DNA from: Burkholderia cepacia ATCC 25416
GTDB taxonomy: Bacteria > Pseudomonadota > Gammaproteobacteria > Burkholderiales > Burkholderiaceae
Direction: 5' to 3'
DNA: 64,000 bases
NCBI RefSeq assembly: GCF_001411495.1
Contig: NZ_CP012981.1
Coordinates: 930,001-994,000, forward strand
Part shown: positions 9,238-20,322 of the stretch, piece by piece
How positions within the stretch are numbered: position 1 is the stretch's first letter
Layout of the letters: the number at the start of each line of letters is the position of its first letter
Translations under genes and position numbers: made by a program
The notes under the pieces: generated by a model
Seen by the model: the letters and a program-made list of their open reading frames with translations, nothing else
Told to the model about the DNA's origin: nothing
Database searches by the model: none

Positions 9238-9687
9238 ATGAACAGACGGTTCGCCTCGATTGCGTTGATCGCCGCCGGCGCGTGTTTCGCCAGCGCGAAC
9301 GCTCGCGCGGACTGTTTCGACGAGGCGGCAAAATATCAGCAGGTCAATCCGCTGATCCTGCGCGCGATCGCGTGGCAGGAGTCGCGCAACCGGCCCGGCG
9401 CGCTGAACAAGAACACGAACGGCTCGGTCGACTACGGCCTGATGCAGATCAATTCGATCCACCTGCCGACGCTGTCGCGCTACGGGATCGGCCGCGACAC
9501 GCTGATGGAGCCGTGCAAGAACGTCTACATCGCCGCGTGGCATCTCAAGCAGAAGATGAACCGCTACGGCAACACGTGGCAGGCCGTCGGCGCCTATCAT
9601 TCGGAAACACCGTCGCTGCGCGACAAGTACGCGCGGCAGATCGCCGCCATCCTGACGCAGTGGAAGCTGTTGCCGCCCGTGCAATGA
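9238..9687 (+). CDS. Secreted lytic transglycosylase (SLT / IagB-like)
   Basis: 149 residues. A signal peptide (MNRRFASIALIAAGACFASANARA) is followed by a compact SLT domain: the catalytic Glu lies in AIAWQESRNRPGALN, followed by GLMQIN, then AWHLKQKMNRYGNTWQAVGAYHS. Small proteins of this kind cleave peptidoglycan glycan strands in the periplasm to form 1,6-anhydro products, often to let secretion machines or pili pass. Standing next to the T2SS it could help that apparatus through the wall, but it is read in the opposite direction, so this is inference. No clear Shine-Dalgarno is visible. Confidence 0.85.
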   Translation: MNRRFASIALIAAGACFASANARADCFDEAAKYQQVNPLILRAIAWQESRNRPGALNKNTNGSVDYGLMQINSIHLPTLSRYGIGRDTLMEPCKNVYIAAWHLKQKMNRYGNTWQAVGAYHSETPSLRDKYARQIAAILTQWKLLPPVQ

Positions 9688-9846
9688 CGCTGCTGCCCGG
9701 CGCGGCCTGACGCCGTACCGGCCGGCCGGCGCGCGTTTGATGCACAATGCGGATCTCACGCCGCAATTTCGCCCGTCCGCGGGACGATCGCGCCCCGGAA
9801 GGGCGCCGCGGCCGCTTGTTCAATTTTTCCGTTGGTGCGTATCGCT

Positions 9847-11160
9847 ATGAATCCGGCTATGAACCAGCCGTTGCCCGTCACCGTGCTGTCCGGTTTCCTC
9901 GGCGCCGGCAAGACCACGCTGCTCAACCATGTCCTCGCGAACCGCGCGGGCCTGAAAGTCGCCGTGATCGTCAACGATCTCGCTGCGGTCAACATCGACG
10001 CATCGCTCGTGCGTGACGCGCAGGCGCTGTCGCACGTCGAGGAACGCCTCGTCGAGATGTCGAACGGCTGCATCTGCTGCACGCTGCGCGATGACCTGCT
10101 CGTCGAGATCCGCAATCTCGCGTCCGAAGGCCGCTTCGACGCGATCATGATCGAATCGACCGGTATCGCGGAGCCGATGCCGATCGCCGAAACCTTCACG
10201 TTCGTCGACGACGACGGCACGTCGCTGTCCGCGATCGCGCGGCTCGACACGCTCGTCACCGTGGTCGACGCGTACAACTTCCTCCGCGACTACGGCTCGG
10301 ACGACGCGCTCGCAACCCGCGGCATCGCCGCCTCGGAAGAGGACGACCGCACGCTCGTCGAGCTGCTGATCGAGCAGATCGAATTCTGCGACGTGCTGGT
10401 GATCAACAAGGCCGACCTCGTCGGCGCCGACGAACTCGCACGCCTGCAGCACATCCTCGCGCGCCTCAACCCGCGCGCGCACCAGGTCGTGTCGACGTTC
10501 GGCAACGTGCCGCTCGACGAAGTGCTGAACACGGGCCGTTTCGATTTCGACGAGGCCGCGAACGCGCCGGGCTGGCTCGCATCGCTCGATCACGATCACA
10601 CGCATTGCGACGACCCGGACTGCCATGACGAACATCATGCGCACGTGCACGGCGAAGCCGACGAATTCGGCATCGGCAATTTTGTCTACCGTGCGCGCCG
10701 GCCGTTTCATCCGGCACGGCTCTGGGCGCTGCTGCACCAGGAGTGGCCGGGCGTGCTGCGCAGCAAGGGCTTCTTCTGGCTCGCGACGCGCAACGACATC
10801 GCGGGCTCGCTGTCGCAGGCGGGCGGCGTATGCCGCCATGGCCCGGCGGGTCTGTGGTGGGCGGCGCAGGATCGCGCGGAATGGCCGGACGACGACGAAC
10901 TGCTCGCGGAAATCCGCGCCGAATGGCACGGCGATCTCGACGATCGCGCAGTGGGCGATCGCCGGCAGGAACTCGTGCTGATCGGCATCGCGCTCGACGC
11001 GGATGCGTGGCGCGAGAAACTCGATGCGTGCCTGCTGACCGATGCGGAATTCGCGCTCGGCGCGGCGGGATGGCACGCGTTCGACGATCCGTTCCCGGTG
11101 TGGGATATCGATTCGCACGACGACGACGATCACGGCGACACGCAGATCGTGCACGTGTAA
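9847..11160 (+). CDS. CobW/COG0523-family metal-chaperone GTPase
   Basis: About 437 residues. Walker A GFLGAGKTTLLNH and the family CxCC metal motif NGCICCTLRDDLL lie near the N-terminus, with GTPase motifs ESTGIAEP and NKADLVG. A His/Asp-rich loop (HDHTHCDDPDCHDEHHAHVHG, about residues 254-274) precedes the C-terminal CobW_C domain. Such proteins use GTP to deliver Zn or Co/Ni to client enzymes. The CxCC and His-rich loop fit a zinc handler, but no Zur-type operator was recognised upstream. Start: ATG at 9847 preferred; an in-frame TTG at 9832 and an ATG at 9859 are possible. Confidence 0.85.
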   Translation: MNPAMNQPLPVTVLSGFLGAGKTTLLNHVLANRAGLKVAVIVNDLAAVNIDASLVRDAQALSHVEERLVEMSNGCICCTLRDDLLVEIRNLASEGRFDAIMIESTGIAEPMPIAETFTFVDDDGTSLSAIARLDTLVTVVDAYNFLRDYGSDDALATRGIAASEEDDRTLVELLIEQIEFCDVLVINKADLVGADELARLQHILARLNPRAHQVVSTFGNVPLDEVLNTGRFDFDEAANAPGWLASLDHDHTHCDDPDCHDEHHAHVHGEADEFGIGNFVYRARRPFHPARLWALLHQEWPGVLRSKGFFWLATRNDIAGSLSQAGGVCRHGPAGLWWAAQDRAEWPDDDELLAEIRAEWHGDLDDRAVGDRRQELVLIGIALDADAWREKLDACLLTDAEFALGAAGWHAFDDPFPVWDIDSHDDDDHGDTQIVHV

Positions 11161-11239
11161 CGCGTTGTAAAAACAACCGTTAAATCTTGCAAGAGTGGCG
11201 CGGACTGTGGCGAAAATGCCGCGCGCGCCCAACAAAAAA

Positions 11240-11260
11240 CCCGCCGAAAGGCGGGTTTTT
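11240..11260. terminator. Bidirectional intrinsic terminator between cobW-like gene and hup
   Basis: Stem CCCGCC (11240-11245), loop GAAA, stem GGCGGG (11250-11255), then five T on the plus strand. On the minus strand the A run at 11234-11239 becomes a T run. It serves the convergent GTPase gene (ends 11160) and hup (ends 11279). Confidence 0.9.
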
Positions 11261-11278
11261 CTTGGAACAGGCGCTGGA

Positions 11279-11557
11279 TTAACGCTTGTTGACGGCGTCC
11301 TTGAACGCCTTGCCAGCCGTGAACTTGACCGTCTTGGCTGCCGGGATCTTGATGGTTTCGCCCGTCTTCGGGTTGCGGCCCGTACGTGCTGCGCGCTTGC
11401 CCGAACCGAAGCTGCCGAAGCCGATCAGCTGAACCGCATCACCCTTCGACACGGCCTTCTTGATGACTTCGAGCAGCGTGTCCAGCGTTTCGCCGGTTTG
11501 AGCCTTGCTGGCGCCCGTTTGGGCGGCGACGGCGTCGATCAGTTCCTGTTTGTTCAT
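11279..11557 (-). CDS. hup: DNA-binding protein HU
   Basis: 92 residues: [20 protein letters not shown] at the N-terminus, [22 protein letters not shown] in the DNA-binding arm, and a [13 protein letters not shown]-terminus. This is the HU histone-like nucleoid protein, which bends DNA and helps open replication origins. The TGRNPKTGE arm is the HU/IHF signature, and the overall sequence is HU rather than IHF. The Shine-Dalgarno AAAGGA precedes the start. A promoter with a perfect TATAAT at 11612-11607 (minus strand) and a TCGACG -35 lies upstream. Confidence 0.95.
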   Translation of the reverse strand: MNKQELIDAVAAQTGASKAQTGETLDTLLEVIKKAVSKGDAVQLIGFGSFGSGKRAARTGRNPKTGETIKIPAAKTVKFTAGKAFKDAVNKR

Positions 11558-11945
11558 TAAGGTTCCTTTATCAGGTTAGGTTGACACGAACAGCGCGAAC
11601 GCGCCGATTATACGTGCGCGAACCGTGCCGTCGAGAGTCAGACTCCGACGACACAGCGCCGAATCCTGGCCCGCGCGACGCGCCCTCCGGTATGCCGGCG
11701 GCCACCCCGCGGTACGGCGTTGCTATGATAGCGCAGCGCAAACCCAATAACGACAAGGGTTTCAAAGATTTTCATCGGTATTTCGCCGAATGAATCACGG
11801 ACTGCCCATTTTTTGACCAGCGCCAACCGGACAGGATACGCAGCGCGGTCCGCCCGTGCGCCGCCCCGTTGGCTTTTTCCAACGGCCGGACGGACGGCCC
11901 CGCGCAATCCCTTGCCAGGCTTGGCTGCCACGTTTTTTGTTTCGC
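11558..11945. promoter_or_regulatory. hup / mnmC intergenic region with hup promoter
   Basis: 388 bases between divergent genes. On the minus strand a perfect -10 TATAAT (11612-11607) with TCGACG (11634-11629) 16 bases upstream is a good sigma70 promoter for hup. On the plus strand TATGAT (11724-11729) could be the -10 for mnmC but has no convincing -35. No small gene could be supported. Confidence 0.6.
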
Positions 11946-13916
11946 ATGACCGACCGACTTGTTCCCGCCACGTTCGCCATCCGCGACGACGGCACGCTCG
12001 TGTCGCCCGAGTTCGGCGACATCTATCACAACGTCGCGGGCGCGCTCGCGCAGGCGAACTACGTGTCCGTCGCGGGCAACCGGCTGCCGGCGCGCTGGCA
12101 AGGCCGCCGCACGTTCACGATCGTCGAGACGGGGTTCGGCACGGGCGCCAACTTCCTCGCGACCTGGGCCGCGTGGCGCGAGGATCCCGCACGTTGCGAG
12201 CGGCTGCATTTCGTGTCGGTCGAGAAGCACCCGTTCTCGCGCGACGACTTGCGCAAGGCGCTTTCCCATATCGTTGCGAACACAACCATGTCGGCCGAAG
12301 CCGCGATGCTTGCCGATGCGTGGCCGACGCTCGTGCCGGGTTTGCACCGGCTCGAATTCGACGACGGGCGGGTCGTGCTCACGCTTGCATTCGGCGACGC
12401 GCGCGAGATGCTGCCGAGACTCGTCGCACGTGCCGATGCGTTTTATCTGGATGGTTTCGCGCCGGCGAAAAACCCGGACATGTGGTCGGCCGACGTGTTC
12501 CGCGCCCTCGGACGCCTCGCTGCCGAAGGCGCGACCTTCGCGACGTATTCGAGTTCGGGCGTCGTGAAACAGGCGCTCACCGACGCGGGTTTCACGTATC
12601 GCAAGGTCGACGGGTTTGCCGGCAAGTTCGTGATGCTCGTCGGCGAATACGCGCCGCGCTGGCGCGCGCGCCGGCACGAGCCGCCGCTCGCATTGCCCGT
12701 TGCGGCACGCCGCGCGATCGTGATCGGTGCGGGCCTGGCGGGCTGCGCGGTCGTCGAACGTCTCGCCGCGCGCGGCTGGGAGGTCACGCTGATCGAACGG
12801 CACGAGCGAATCGCGAGCGAGGCGTCGGGCAATCCGGCCGGCGTGTTCCATCCGCTGATGACGCGCGACGACAACGTCGCGAGCCGGCTCACGCGCGGCG
12901 GCTTCCTGCACGCGATCGCGCGCTGGCGCGCACTCGAACGCGCGGGCCATGCATTCGCGCGCAGCACGCGCGGGATGATTCATCTCGCCGAATCGGCCGA
13001 CGACTTCGCGCGGATGCGTGATGCTTTCGATGCGTTCGGCGCACCGTCCGACTACGTATCGCTGCTCGACGCCGATGCCGCGCGCGCCTATCTGAACCTG
13101 CCGGTCGCGCACGGCGGCCTGCTGTTTCCGCACGGCGGCGCCGTCTGGCCGGCCGGCCTTTGCGCGGCCCAGTGCGAGGCGGCCGGCAAGCGCGTGCGCT
13201 TGCTCGCGTCCACCGCCGTGGCACGACTCGAACGGCGGGGCGATGCATGGCATGCGCTCGACGATGCGGGCGGCACACTGGCCGAAGCGCCCGTCGTCGT
13301 GCTCGCGAATGCCGGCGATGCCGCACGCCTCGCCGGGTTGCAGCACGTCGCGCTGCAACCGGTGCGTGGCCAGCTCACGTTGCTGCCCCCCGGCAGCACG
13401 GCACCGCTGCCGTGCCCGGCGATCGGCGACGGTTACGCGGTACCGCTCGACGACGGCACGCTGCTGATCGGCGCGACGTTCGAGCCCGACGACGTTGATC
13501 CCGCGATGCGCGCGGCCGGTCACGCCGAAAACCTCGAGCGCGTGCGCCGTCTGCTGCCGGGCCTGATCGGCGACGTGCCGGATCCCGGCACGCTGCGCGG
13601 CCGCGTTGCGTTCCGCTGGGTTGTCGGCGATCGACTGCCGCTCATCGGCCCGCTCGCGGACGAAGCGGGAGCCGTCGCCAAAGCACGCGCGCTGAGCGGC
13701 GCGCAGGCGCGCGACCTGCCGCGCATGCCCGGACTCTACGGCGCATTCGGTTTCGGTTCGCGCGGCCTCGTATGGGCCGCACTCGGCGCCGAACTGATCG
13801 CATCGCAACTCGAAGGCGAGCCGTGGCCGCTCGAACGCGAACTCGCCGATGCCGTCGATCCCGCACGCTTCCTGATCCGCGCATTGCGCGCGCGCCGCGT
13901 CAGCCAGGCCGGCTGA
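11946..13916 (+). CDS. mnmC: Bifunctional tRNA 5-methylaminomethyl-2-thiouridine biosynthesis protein MnmC
   Basis: 656 residues from MTDRLVPATFAIRDDGTL; the frame extends upstream but lacks conservation there. The N-terminal methyltransferase domain (MnmC1) has ETGFGTGANFLATW and YLDGFAPAKNPDMW. The C-terminal FAD oxidoreductase (MnmC2) begins AIVIGAGLAGCAVVERLAARGW and ends PGLYGAFGFGSRGLVWA. It converts cmnm5s2U to nm5s2U (oxidase) and then to mnm5s2U (methylation) at the tRNA wobble position. It acts after MnmE-MnmG, and mnmG lies in this window at 41147. No Shine-Dalgarno is apparent. Confidence 0.95.
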   Translation: MTDRLVPATFAIRDDGTLVSPEFGDIYHNVAGALAQANYVSVAGNRLPARWQGRRTFTIVETGFGTGANFLATWAAWREDPARCERLHFVSVEKHPFSRDDLRKALSHIVANTTMSAEAAMLADAWPTLVPGLHRLEFDDGRVVLTLAFGDAREMLPRLVARADAFYLDGFAPAKNPDMWSADVFRALGRLAAEGATFATYSSSGVVKQALTDAGFTYRKVDGFAGKFVMLVGEYAPRWRARRHEPPLALPVAARRAIVIGAGLAGCAVVERLAARGWEVTLIERHERIASEASGNPAGVFHPLMTRDDNVASRLTRGGFLHAIARWRALERAGHAFARSTRGMIHLAESADDFARMRDAFDAFGAPSDYVSLLDADAARAYLNLPVAHGGLLFPHGGAVWPAGLCAAQCEAAGKRVRLLASTAVARLERRGDAWHALDDAGGTLAEAPVVVLANAGDAARLAGLQHVALQPVRGQLTLLPPGSTAPLPCPAIGDGYAVPLDDGTLLIGATFEPDDVDPAMRAAGHAENLERVRRLLPGLIGDVPDPGTLRGRVAFRWVVGDRLPLIGPLADEAGAVAKARALSGAQARDLPRMPGLYGAFGFGSRGLVWAALGAELIASQLEGEPWPLERELADAVDPARFLIRALRARRVSQAG

Positions 13917-14240
13917 CCGGCCCCCGAGCCGATCACAGTTTCCCGATTTTTTCGCGCAAGGTTATCCACTCGATGCTGTGGATAACTGCGCGGAATCCGC
14001 GCGCACTTCGTGTGCAATCACAGTGGACGTAAACTGGGCAACTCGGCACAGCTGTGAAACGGCCCGAAAGTTGCTCAATCGAAACTTCTGTGCACGAACA
14101 GCCTGTGCAACGGGTTATGGACTCTCCAACACCTTGATCCGTCGACGTAAACCGAAGTTATCCACAGAACTGTGCGCGCCTTGTTAACTTCTACTACGTA
14201 TATATACAAGTAAACCTTTGAAACCAAAGACCTAGGGGGC
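13917..14240. other. Candidate chromosomal replication origin (oriC): DnaA boxes plus AT-rich stretch
   Basis: Non-coding DNA after mnmC. DnaA boxes: TTATCCACT at 13962-13970 (plus), TTATCCACA at 13977-13985 (minus, facing the first) and TTATCCACA at 14158-14166 (plus). Several TGTGCA motifs lie between (about 14011, 14088, 14103). Directly after the last box an AT-rich stretch (about 14181-14225, with TTAACTT and TATATATAC) stands out in this GC-rich DNA and resembles a duplex-unwinding element. parS sites and parAB lie 26-31 kb away, as expected near an origin. What is not shown: GC-skew switch and origin function. A second, weaker cluster at 17031-17208 is an alternative. Confidence 0.6.
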
Positions 14241-14585
14241 GCACAGCGCCGCGAGTCGAATCAATGGGTTCCAGACCGAAAAAGCTGTGGCACAATCGGT
14301 TTCCTTCGCGTTCATCCGGCCAGGCGCCGGACATGCTTCAATGGAACGGTCGGCACGATTTCGAATCTGAATCTTCGAGACTGCGCAGTCCGTTCACACA
14401 CCAGGCCGACAATCCAGATCGGCAACCTGAGCGACTTTCCGCCCTGTGGCGGAGCAGGCGGATCCCATGTCCCGCCGTCGTCGACACAACAATCACATTC
14501 GGGGCGATACCCAGCCGGCGCGCATCCATTTCTGACGCTTGACCCTGTGTCGCTGGCGGTCGCTTCCAAAGGAGAAGTCACCACG
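14241..14585 (+). promoter_or_regulatory. Upstream region / possible structured leader of the cation antiporter gene
   Basis: 345 bases with no supported gene. It contains a perfect short hairpin TCCGCC-CTGT-GGCGGA (14438-14453) followed closely by GGCGGAT and CCCGCCG segments that could form alternative pairings, then the Shine-Dalgarno AAAGGAGA before 14586. No named riboswitch class was recognised. Confidence 0.3.
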
Positions 14586-16930
<2,345 letters not shown>

Positions 16931-17438
16931 AAAAATGTTTTGCAGATTACGGGGTCGACCGAGTCGCGATTCACTGAACGGCTGGCGGCCTCGATTGACG
17001 CCGAAATCGTTGCCGGTTGTCCTGAAAATCTGTGGATAACCCGATATTCCGCTGCAAAGTCAACGATCTGTGCGCGGGATAACCCGGTGGATCATTGCGG
17101 TCGGCCCGATGGCCGATCCGAACAGGAAAATGTCCCGACACCCCGCTGCGCGGGCGTTCGGCATTGCAGGCACAACGAAAAATTTTGGTTATCCAGTGAT
17201 TTTCCACAGAATGAAGGGGATAACTTAGCTGTGCGATTTTCCGCTCTCGCTTAGAATGTCGGCTTTGCGGACACCGGAACGATGCGTGTCTTACCGGTCG
17301 CCGCGAACGCGACCGCCGCGTGTGCCCTCGCGACGGCCGTGCTGACGCACTCGCAAGAGCGTGTCTGTTTTGAGATAGACATTCGATCTCCACACTACGG
17401 CCGCTCGGCAAACCGGGCGGCGGCAAAGCGAAAAGACT
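16931..17438. other. Long intergenic region with a second DnaA-box group
   Basis: 508 non-coding bases. DnaA-like boxes: TTATCCACA on the minus strand at 17031-17039 (perfect), TTATCCAGT at 17189-17197 and TTTTCCACA at 17200-17208 on the plus strand. GGGATAAC half-matches occur near 17076 and 17217. It also has to contain the promoter of the marR-like gene. It is less AT-rich than the candidate origin at 13917 but could be part of an extended origin or a DnaA-titration site. Confidence 0.5.
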
Positions 17439-18077
17439 ATGAGCGAAGGCGTTTACGGGAATCAGGCTTCGGGACGTGTGACCCACAGCCTGCTGCGGTT
17501 GAGTACGGCCATGCGAAGCCAGGCATGGGATTGGGCGGAAGGCGCTGGCCTCACGCCGACGCAGGGCGAGATTCTCGTGCTGCTGCTGCAGCGCAAGGGC
17601 CCGATGCGGCTCGGCGAGATCGCGCGCGAGACGCAGCTGACCGCGGCGACCACGAGCGATGCGGTCAGCACGCTCGAGACGAAGGGGCTCGTCGAGAAGC
17701 GCCGCGCGCTGGACGACGGCCGCGCACTGGCCGTGCGCCTGTCGGCTCGTGGCCGCACGGCCGCGAAGAAGGCGCTGCAATGGCCTGAATTCCTGACGAA
17801 AGCCGTCGGCAAGCTCGGCGCGGACGAGCAGGGCGCACTGTATCGCGCGCTGCTGAAGACGCTGCGCGAACTGCAGGTGGCCGGTGCGACGCCGCCGCAG
17901 CGCATGTGCTTGACGTGCGCCCACTTCCAGCCGGGCAAGCTGTCGAAGAAGACCGTGCATCATTGCGCGGCGCTCGACATCTCGATGTCCGACAGCGATC
18001 TGCGTCTCGACTGCTCGGTGCAGGAAGAAGCCGACGCGGCGACGCAGAAGAAGACCTGGAAGATTTTCGCCGGCTGA
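17439..18077 (+). CDS. MarR-family regulator with C-terminal cysteine tail
   Basis: 212 residues. A winged-helix MarR domain (about 15-145) includes LTPTQGEILVLLL, MRLGEIARETQLTAATTSDAVSTLE and VEKRRALDDGRALAVRL (the wing). Beyond the usual MarR end is a roughly 60-residue extension with four Cys, C157-x2-C160-x15-C176-x15-C192, plus His174/175, in QRMCLTCAHFQPGK...HHCAALD. This could bind zinc or an iron-sulphur cluster, or sense redox state (inference). A glutamine amidotransferase gene follows 25 bases later, suggesting an operon. Confidence 0.85.
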   Translation: MSEGVYGNQASGRVTHSLLRLSTAMRSQAWDWAEGAGLTPTQGEILVLLLQRKGPMRLGEIARETQLTAATTSDAVSTLETKGLVEKRRALDDGRALAVRLSARGRTAAKKALQWPEFLTKAVGKLGADEQGALYRALLKTLRELQVAGATPPQRMCLTCAHFQPGKLSKKTVHHCAALDISMSDSDLRLDCSVQEEADAATQKKTWKIFAG

Positions 18078-18102
18078 CGTCCGTCGATCGACCGGGAGGC
18101 CG

Positions 18103-18816
18103 ATGATGAACGCTGAAGTCGTGGCGATCCGCCACGTGCACTTCGAGGATCTCGGGAGTTTCGAGCAGGTGCTCGGCGAACGGGGCCGGCGGGTGCGCTA
18201 CGTCGACGTCGGGTCGTCGCGCTTCGAGGTGCTCGACGTACTCGAACCGTCGCTCATCGTCGTGCTCGGCGGGCCGCTCAGCGTGTACGACGACGCGCAG
18301 TATCCGACGATCGCGCCGCTCGCGGCGCTCGTGCGCACGCGCATCGACGCCGGGCTGCCGATCCTCGGCATCTGCCTCGGCGCGCAGTTCATCGCCCGGG
18401 CGCTCGGCGCGCGCGTCTACCCGGCCGCTCAGCACGAACTCGGCTGGACGCCGCTGACGCTCACCGATGCCGGCCGCGCATCGCCGCTGCGCCATCTCGA
18501 TGGCGCGGCGACGTCGATGCTGCACTGGCATGGCGACACGTTCGACCTGCCGGGCGGCGCGATTCATCTCGCGTCGACACCGGCCTGCCGCCACCAGGCA
18601 TTCGCGTGGGGCCAGCACGTGCTGGCGCTGCAATGCCATCCGGAAATCCGCACCGACCGCTTCGAACCGTGGCTGATCGCCAACGCCGGCGAAATCGCGG
18701 CCACGCCCGGCATCGACGCGCGCCAGTTGCGCGCCGATACCGCGCAGCACGGCCCCGCGCTCGAGGCGGCCGCGCGACGGATGTTCGCGGAGTGGCTCGA
18801 CGGCGTCGGACTCTGA
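18103..18816 (+). CDS. Class I glutamine amidotransferase domain protein (GuaA-like N-domain)
   Basis: 237 residues, a stand-alone GATase1 domain. The nucleophile Cys91 lies in LGICLGAQFIARALGA and the other triad residues His179 and Glu181 in ALQCHPEIRTD. It resembles the GMP-synthase-like glutamine amidotransferases that release ammonia from glutamine for an unknown synthetase partner; no such partner is adjacent. The Shine-Dalgarno GGGAGG lies just before a double ATG at 18103/18106. It probably shares a transcript with the MarR gene. Confidence 0.85.
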   Translation: MMNAEVVAIRHVHFEDLGSFEQVLGERGRRVRYVDVGSSRFEVLDVLEPSLIVVLGGPLSVYDDAQYPTIAPLAALVRTRIDAGLPILGICLGAQFIARALGARVYPAAQHELGWTPLTLTDAGRASPLRHLDGAATSMLHWHGDTFDLPGGAIHLASTPACRHQAFAWGQHVLALQCHPEIRTDRFEPWLIANAGEIAATPGIDARQLRADTAQHGPALEAAARRMFAEWLDGVGL

Positions 18817-19031
18817 CGCGGCAAGCGGCACTGCCGTTTGCCGCGAAGCGGTTGCCCGGCCCGCGTCCGTTGCAGGCCGGCGCATCGCCGTATGCGCGCT
18901 GTTTGCCGCGTCGCCCGCAACCCGCCGCGGGCCGTACCTGACCATCCGCTTACTGCCGCGTGCACCGTCAGCACGCTTGCGGCCTGCGTGCTACGCTCGT
19001 TCGCTCTTTCCTTTCCTGGCGAGCGGCCTCC

Positions 19032-20144
19032 ATGACTGCGCTGTTTTCCCCGTTCACGCTGCGCGGCGTGACTCTTCCGAACCGGATCGTGATCTCCCCG
19101 ATGTGCCAGTATTCGGCCGAGCGCGGTGAAGCGACCGACTGGCACATGATTCACCTCGGCCATCTCGCGCTGTCGGGCGCGGGGCTGCTCTGCATCGAGG
19201 CGACCGCGGTGGAACCCGACGGGCGCATCACGCATGGGGACCTCGGCCTCTGGGACGACGTGACCGAAGCCGCGCTGAAGCCCGTGCTGGCCGCGATCCG
19301 CAAGCATTCGCCGATCCGCGTCGCGATGCAGTTGTCGCATGCGGGGCGCAAGGCGTCGAGCAACGTGCCGTGGCAGGGCGGTCAGCTCGTGTCGGTCGCC
19401 GACGGCGGCTGGTTGCCGCATGCACCGTCGGCCGTGCCGCACAAGGACGGCGAGACGCCGCCCCTCGCCCTCGATGCCGCCGGCCTGAACCGGATCCGCG
19501 AAGCATTCGCGGCCTCGGCGAAGCGTGCCGCACGGCTCGGTATCGACGCGATCGAGGTGCATGCGGCACATGGCTACCTGCTGCACCAGTTCCTGTCGCC
19601 GCTCGCGAACCTGCGCACCGACGAATACGGCGGCTCGCTCGAAAACCGGATGCGCTTTCCGCTCGAGATCTTCGAGATCGTGCGCGCGGCGTTTCCGGAG
19701 GATCGGCCGGTCGGCGTGCGCGTGTCGGCCACCGACTGGGTCGAAGGCGGCTGGGAGCTCGACGATACGATCGCGTTCGCGCACGAACTGAAGCGCCGCG
19801 GCTGCGACTGGATCGACGTGTCGTCCGGCGGCGTGTCGCCGCTGCAGAAAATTCCGCTGTCGCCCGGTTACCAGGTGCCGTTCGCGCAGGCGGTGAAGCG
19901 CGCGGTCGGCATGCCGACGGTTGCCGTCGGGCTGATCAACGAGCCTGCGCATGCGAACCGGCTCATCGAGGCCGGCGATGCCGATTTCGTCGCGATGGCG
20001 CGTGCGATGCTGTACGACCCGCGCTGGCCGTGGCACGCGGCGGCCGAGCTCGGTGCGCAGGTGACGGCGCCGCCGCAGTACTGGCGTTCGCAGCCGCGCG
20101 AGCACAAGGCGTTGTTCGGCGACGTCGCCTTCGGCCAGCATTGA
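19032..20144 (+). CDS. NADH:flavin oxidoreductase of the Old Yellow Enzyme family (YqjM/XenA class)
   Basis: 370 residues. An FMN-binding TIM barrel starts [26 protein letters not shown]; Cys25 in this motif marks the YqjM/thermophilic-like OYE class. Further motifs are [41 protein letters not shown] and [10 protein letters not shown]. It reduces activated C=C bonds of enones or nitro compounds with NAD(P)H; the physiological substrate is unknown. The ATG at 19032 is used; the frame is open upstream without conservation. A strong terminator follows at 20229. Confidence 0.9.
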   Translation: MTALFSPFTLRGVTLPNRIVISPMCQYSAERGEATDWHMIHLGHLALSGAGLLCIEATAVEPDGRITHGDLGLWDDVTEAALKPVLAAIRKHSPIRVAMQLSHAGRKASSNVPWQGGQLVSVADGGWLPHAPSAVPHKDGETPPLALDAAGLNRIREAFAASAKRAARLGIDAIEVHAAHGYLLHQFLSPLANLRTDEYGGSLENRMRFPLEIFEIVRAAFPEDRPVGVRVSATDWVEGGWELDDTIAFAHELKRRGCDWIDVSSGGVSPLQKIPLSPGYQVPFAQAVKRAVGMPTVAVGLINEPAHANRLIEAGDADFVAMARAMLYDPRWPWHAAAELGAQVTAPPQYWRSQPREHKALFGDVAFGQH

Positions 20145-20150
20145 GCATCG

Positions 20151-20170
20151 CACGCGCAATATTGCGCGTG
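20151..20170. repeat. Perfect 20-bp palindrome CACGCGCAATATTGCGCGTG
   Basis: Both arms are fully complementary with no spacer. It lies six bases after the stop of the Old Yellow Enzyme gene and before its terminator, about 150 bases upstream of the SET gene. It may be a regulator binding site or an RNA stem; its function is unknown. Confidence 0.6.
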
Positions 20171-20228
20171 ATGTTGAACGAAGCAATCGTGAACGTGTAG
20201 GATGCGGGTGATTCGCCGCATGTCCCGA

Positions 20229-20261
20229 CGCGGCACCGACCGGTGCCGCGTTTTCGTTTTG
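20229..20261 (+). terminator. Intrinsic terminator after Old Yellow Enzyme gene
   Basis: Stem GCGGCACC (20230-20237), loop GACC, stem GGTGCCGC (20242-20249), followed by GTTTTCGTTTT. The stem can extend by one or two more pairs with a tighter loop. Confidence 0.85.
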
Positions 20262-20322
20262 CGCGACGCCAGGCCACGATCGCGGCCGCCCCATTCAAGT
20301 CGTTTTCACAAGGATTCGTTCG

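Noticed and set aside
8944-9759. A 271-codon minus-strand frame across the gspD-transglycosylase gap
   Set aside because: It covers the promoter region and the antisense of a clear SLT gene; no motif and no ribosome site.
11772-13808. A 678-codon minus-strand frame opposite mnmC
   Set aside because: MnmC domains are clear on the plus strand; the antisense product is Arg-rich and shows no motif or ribosome site.
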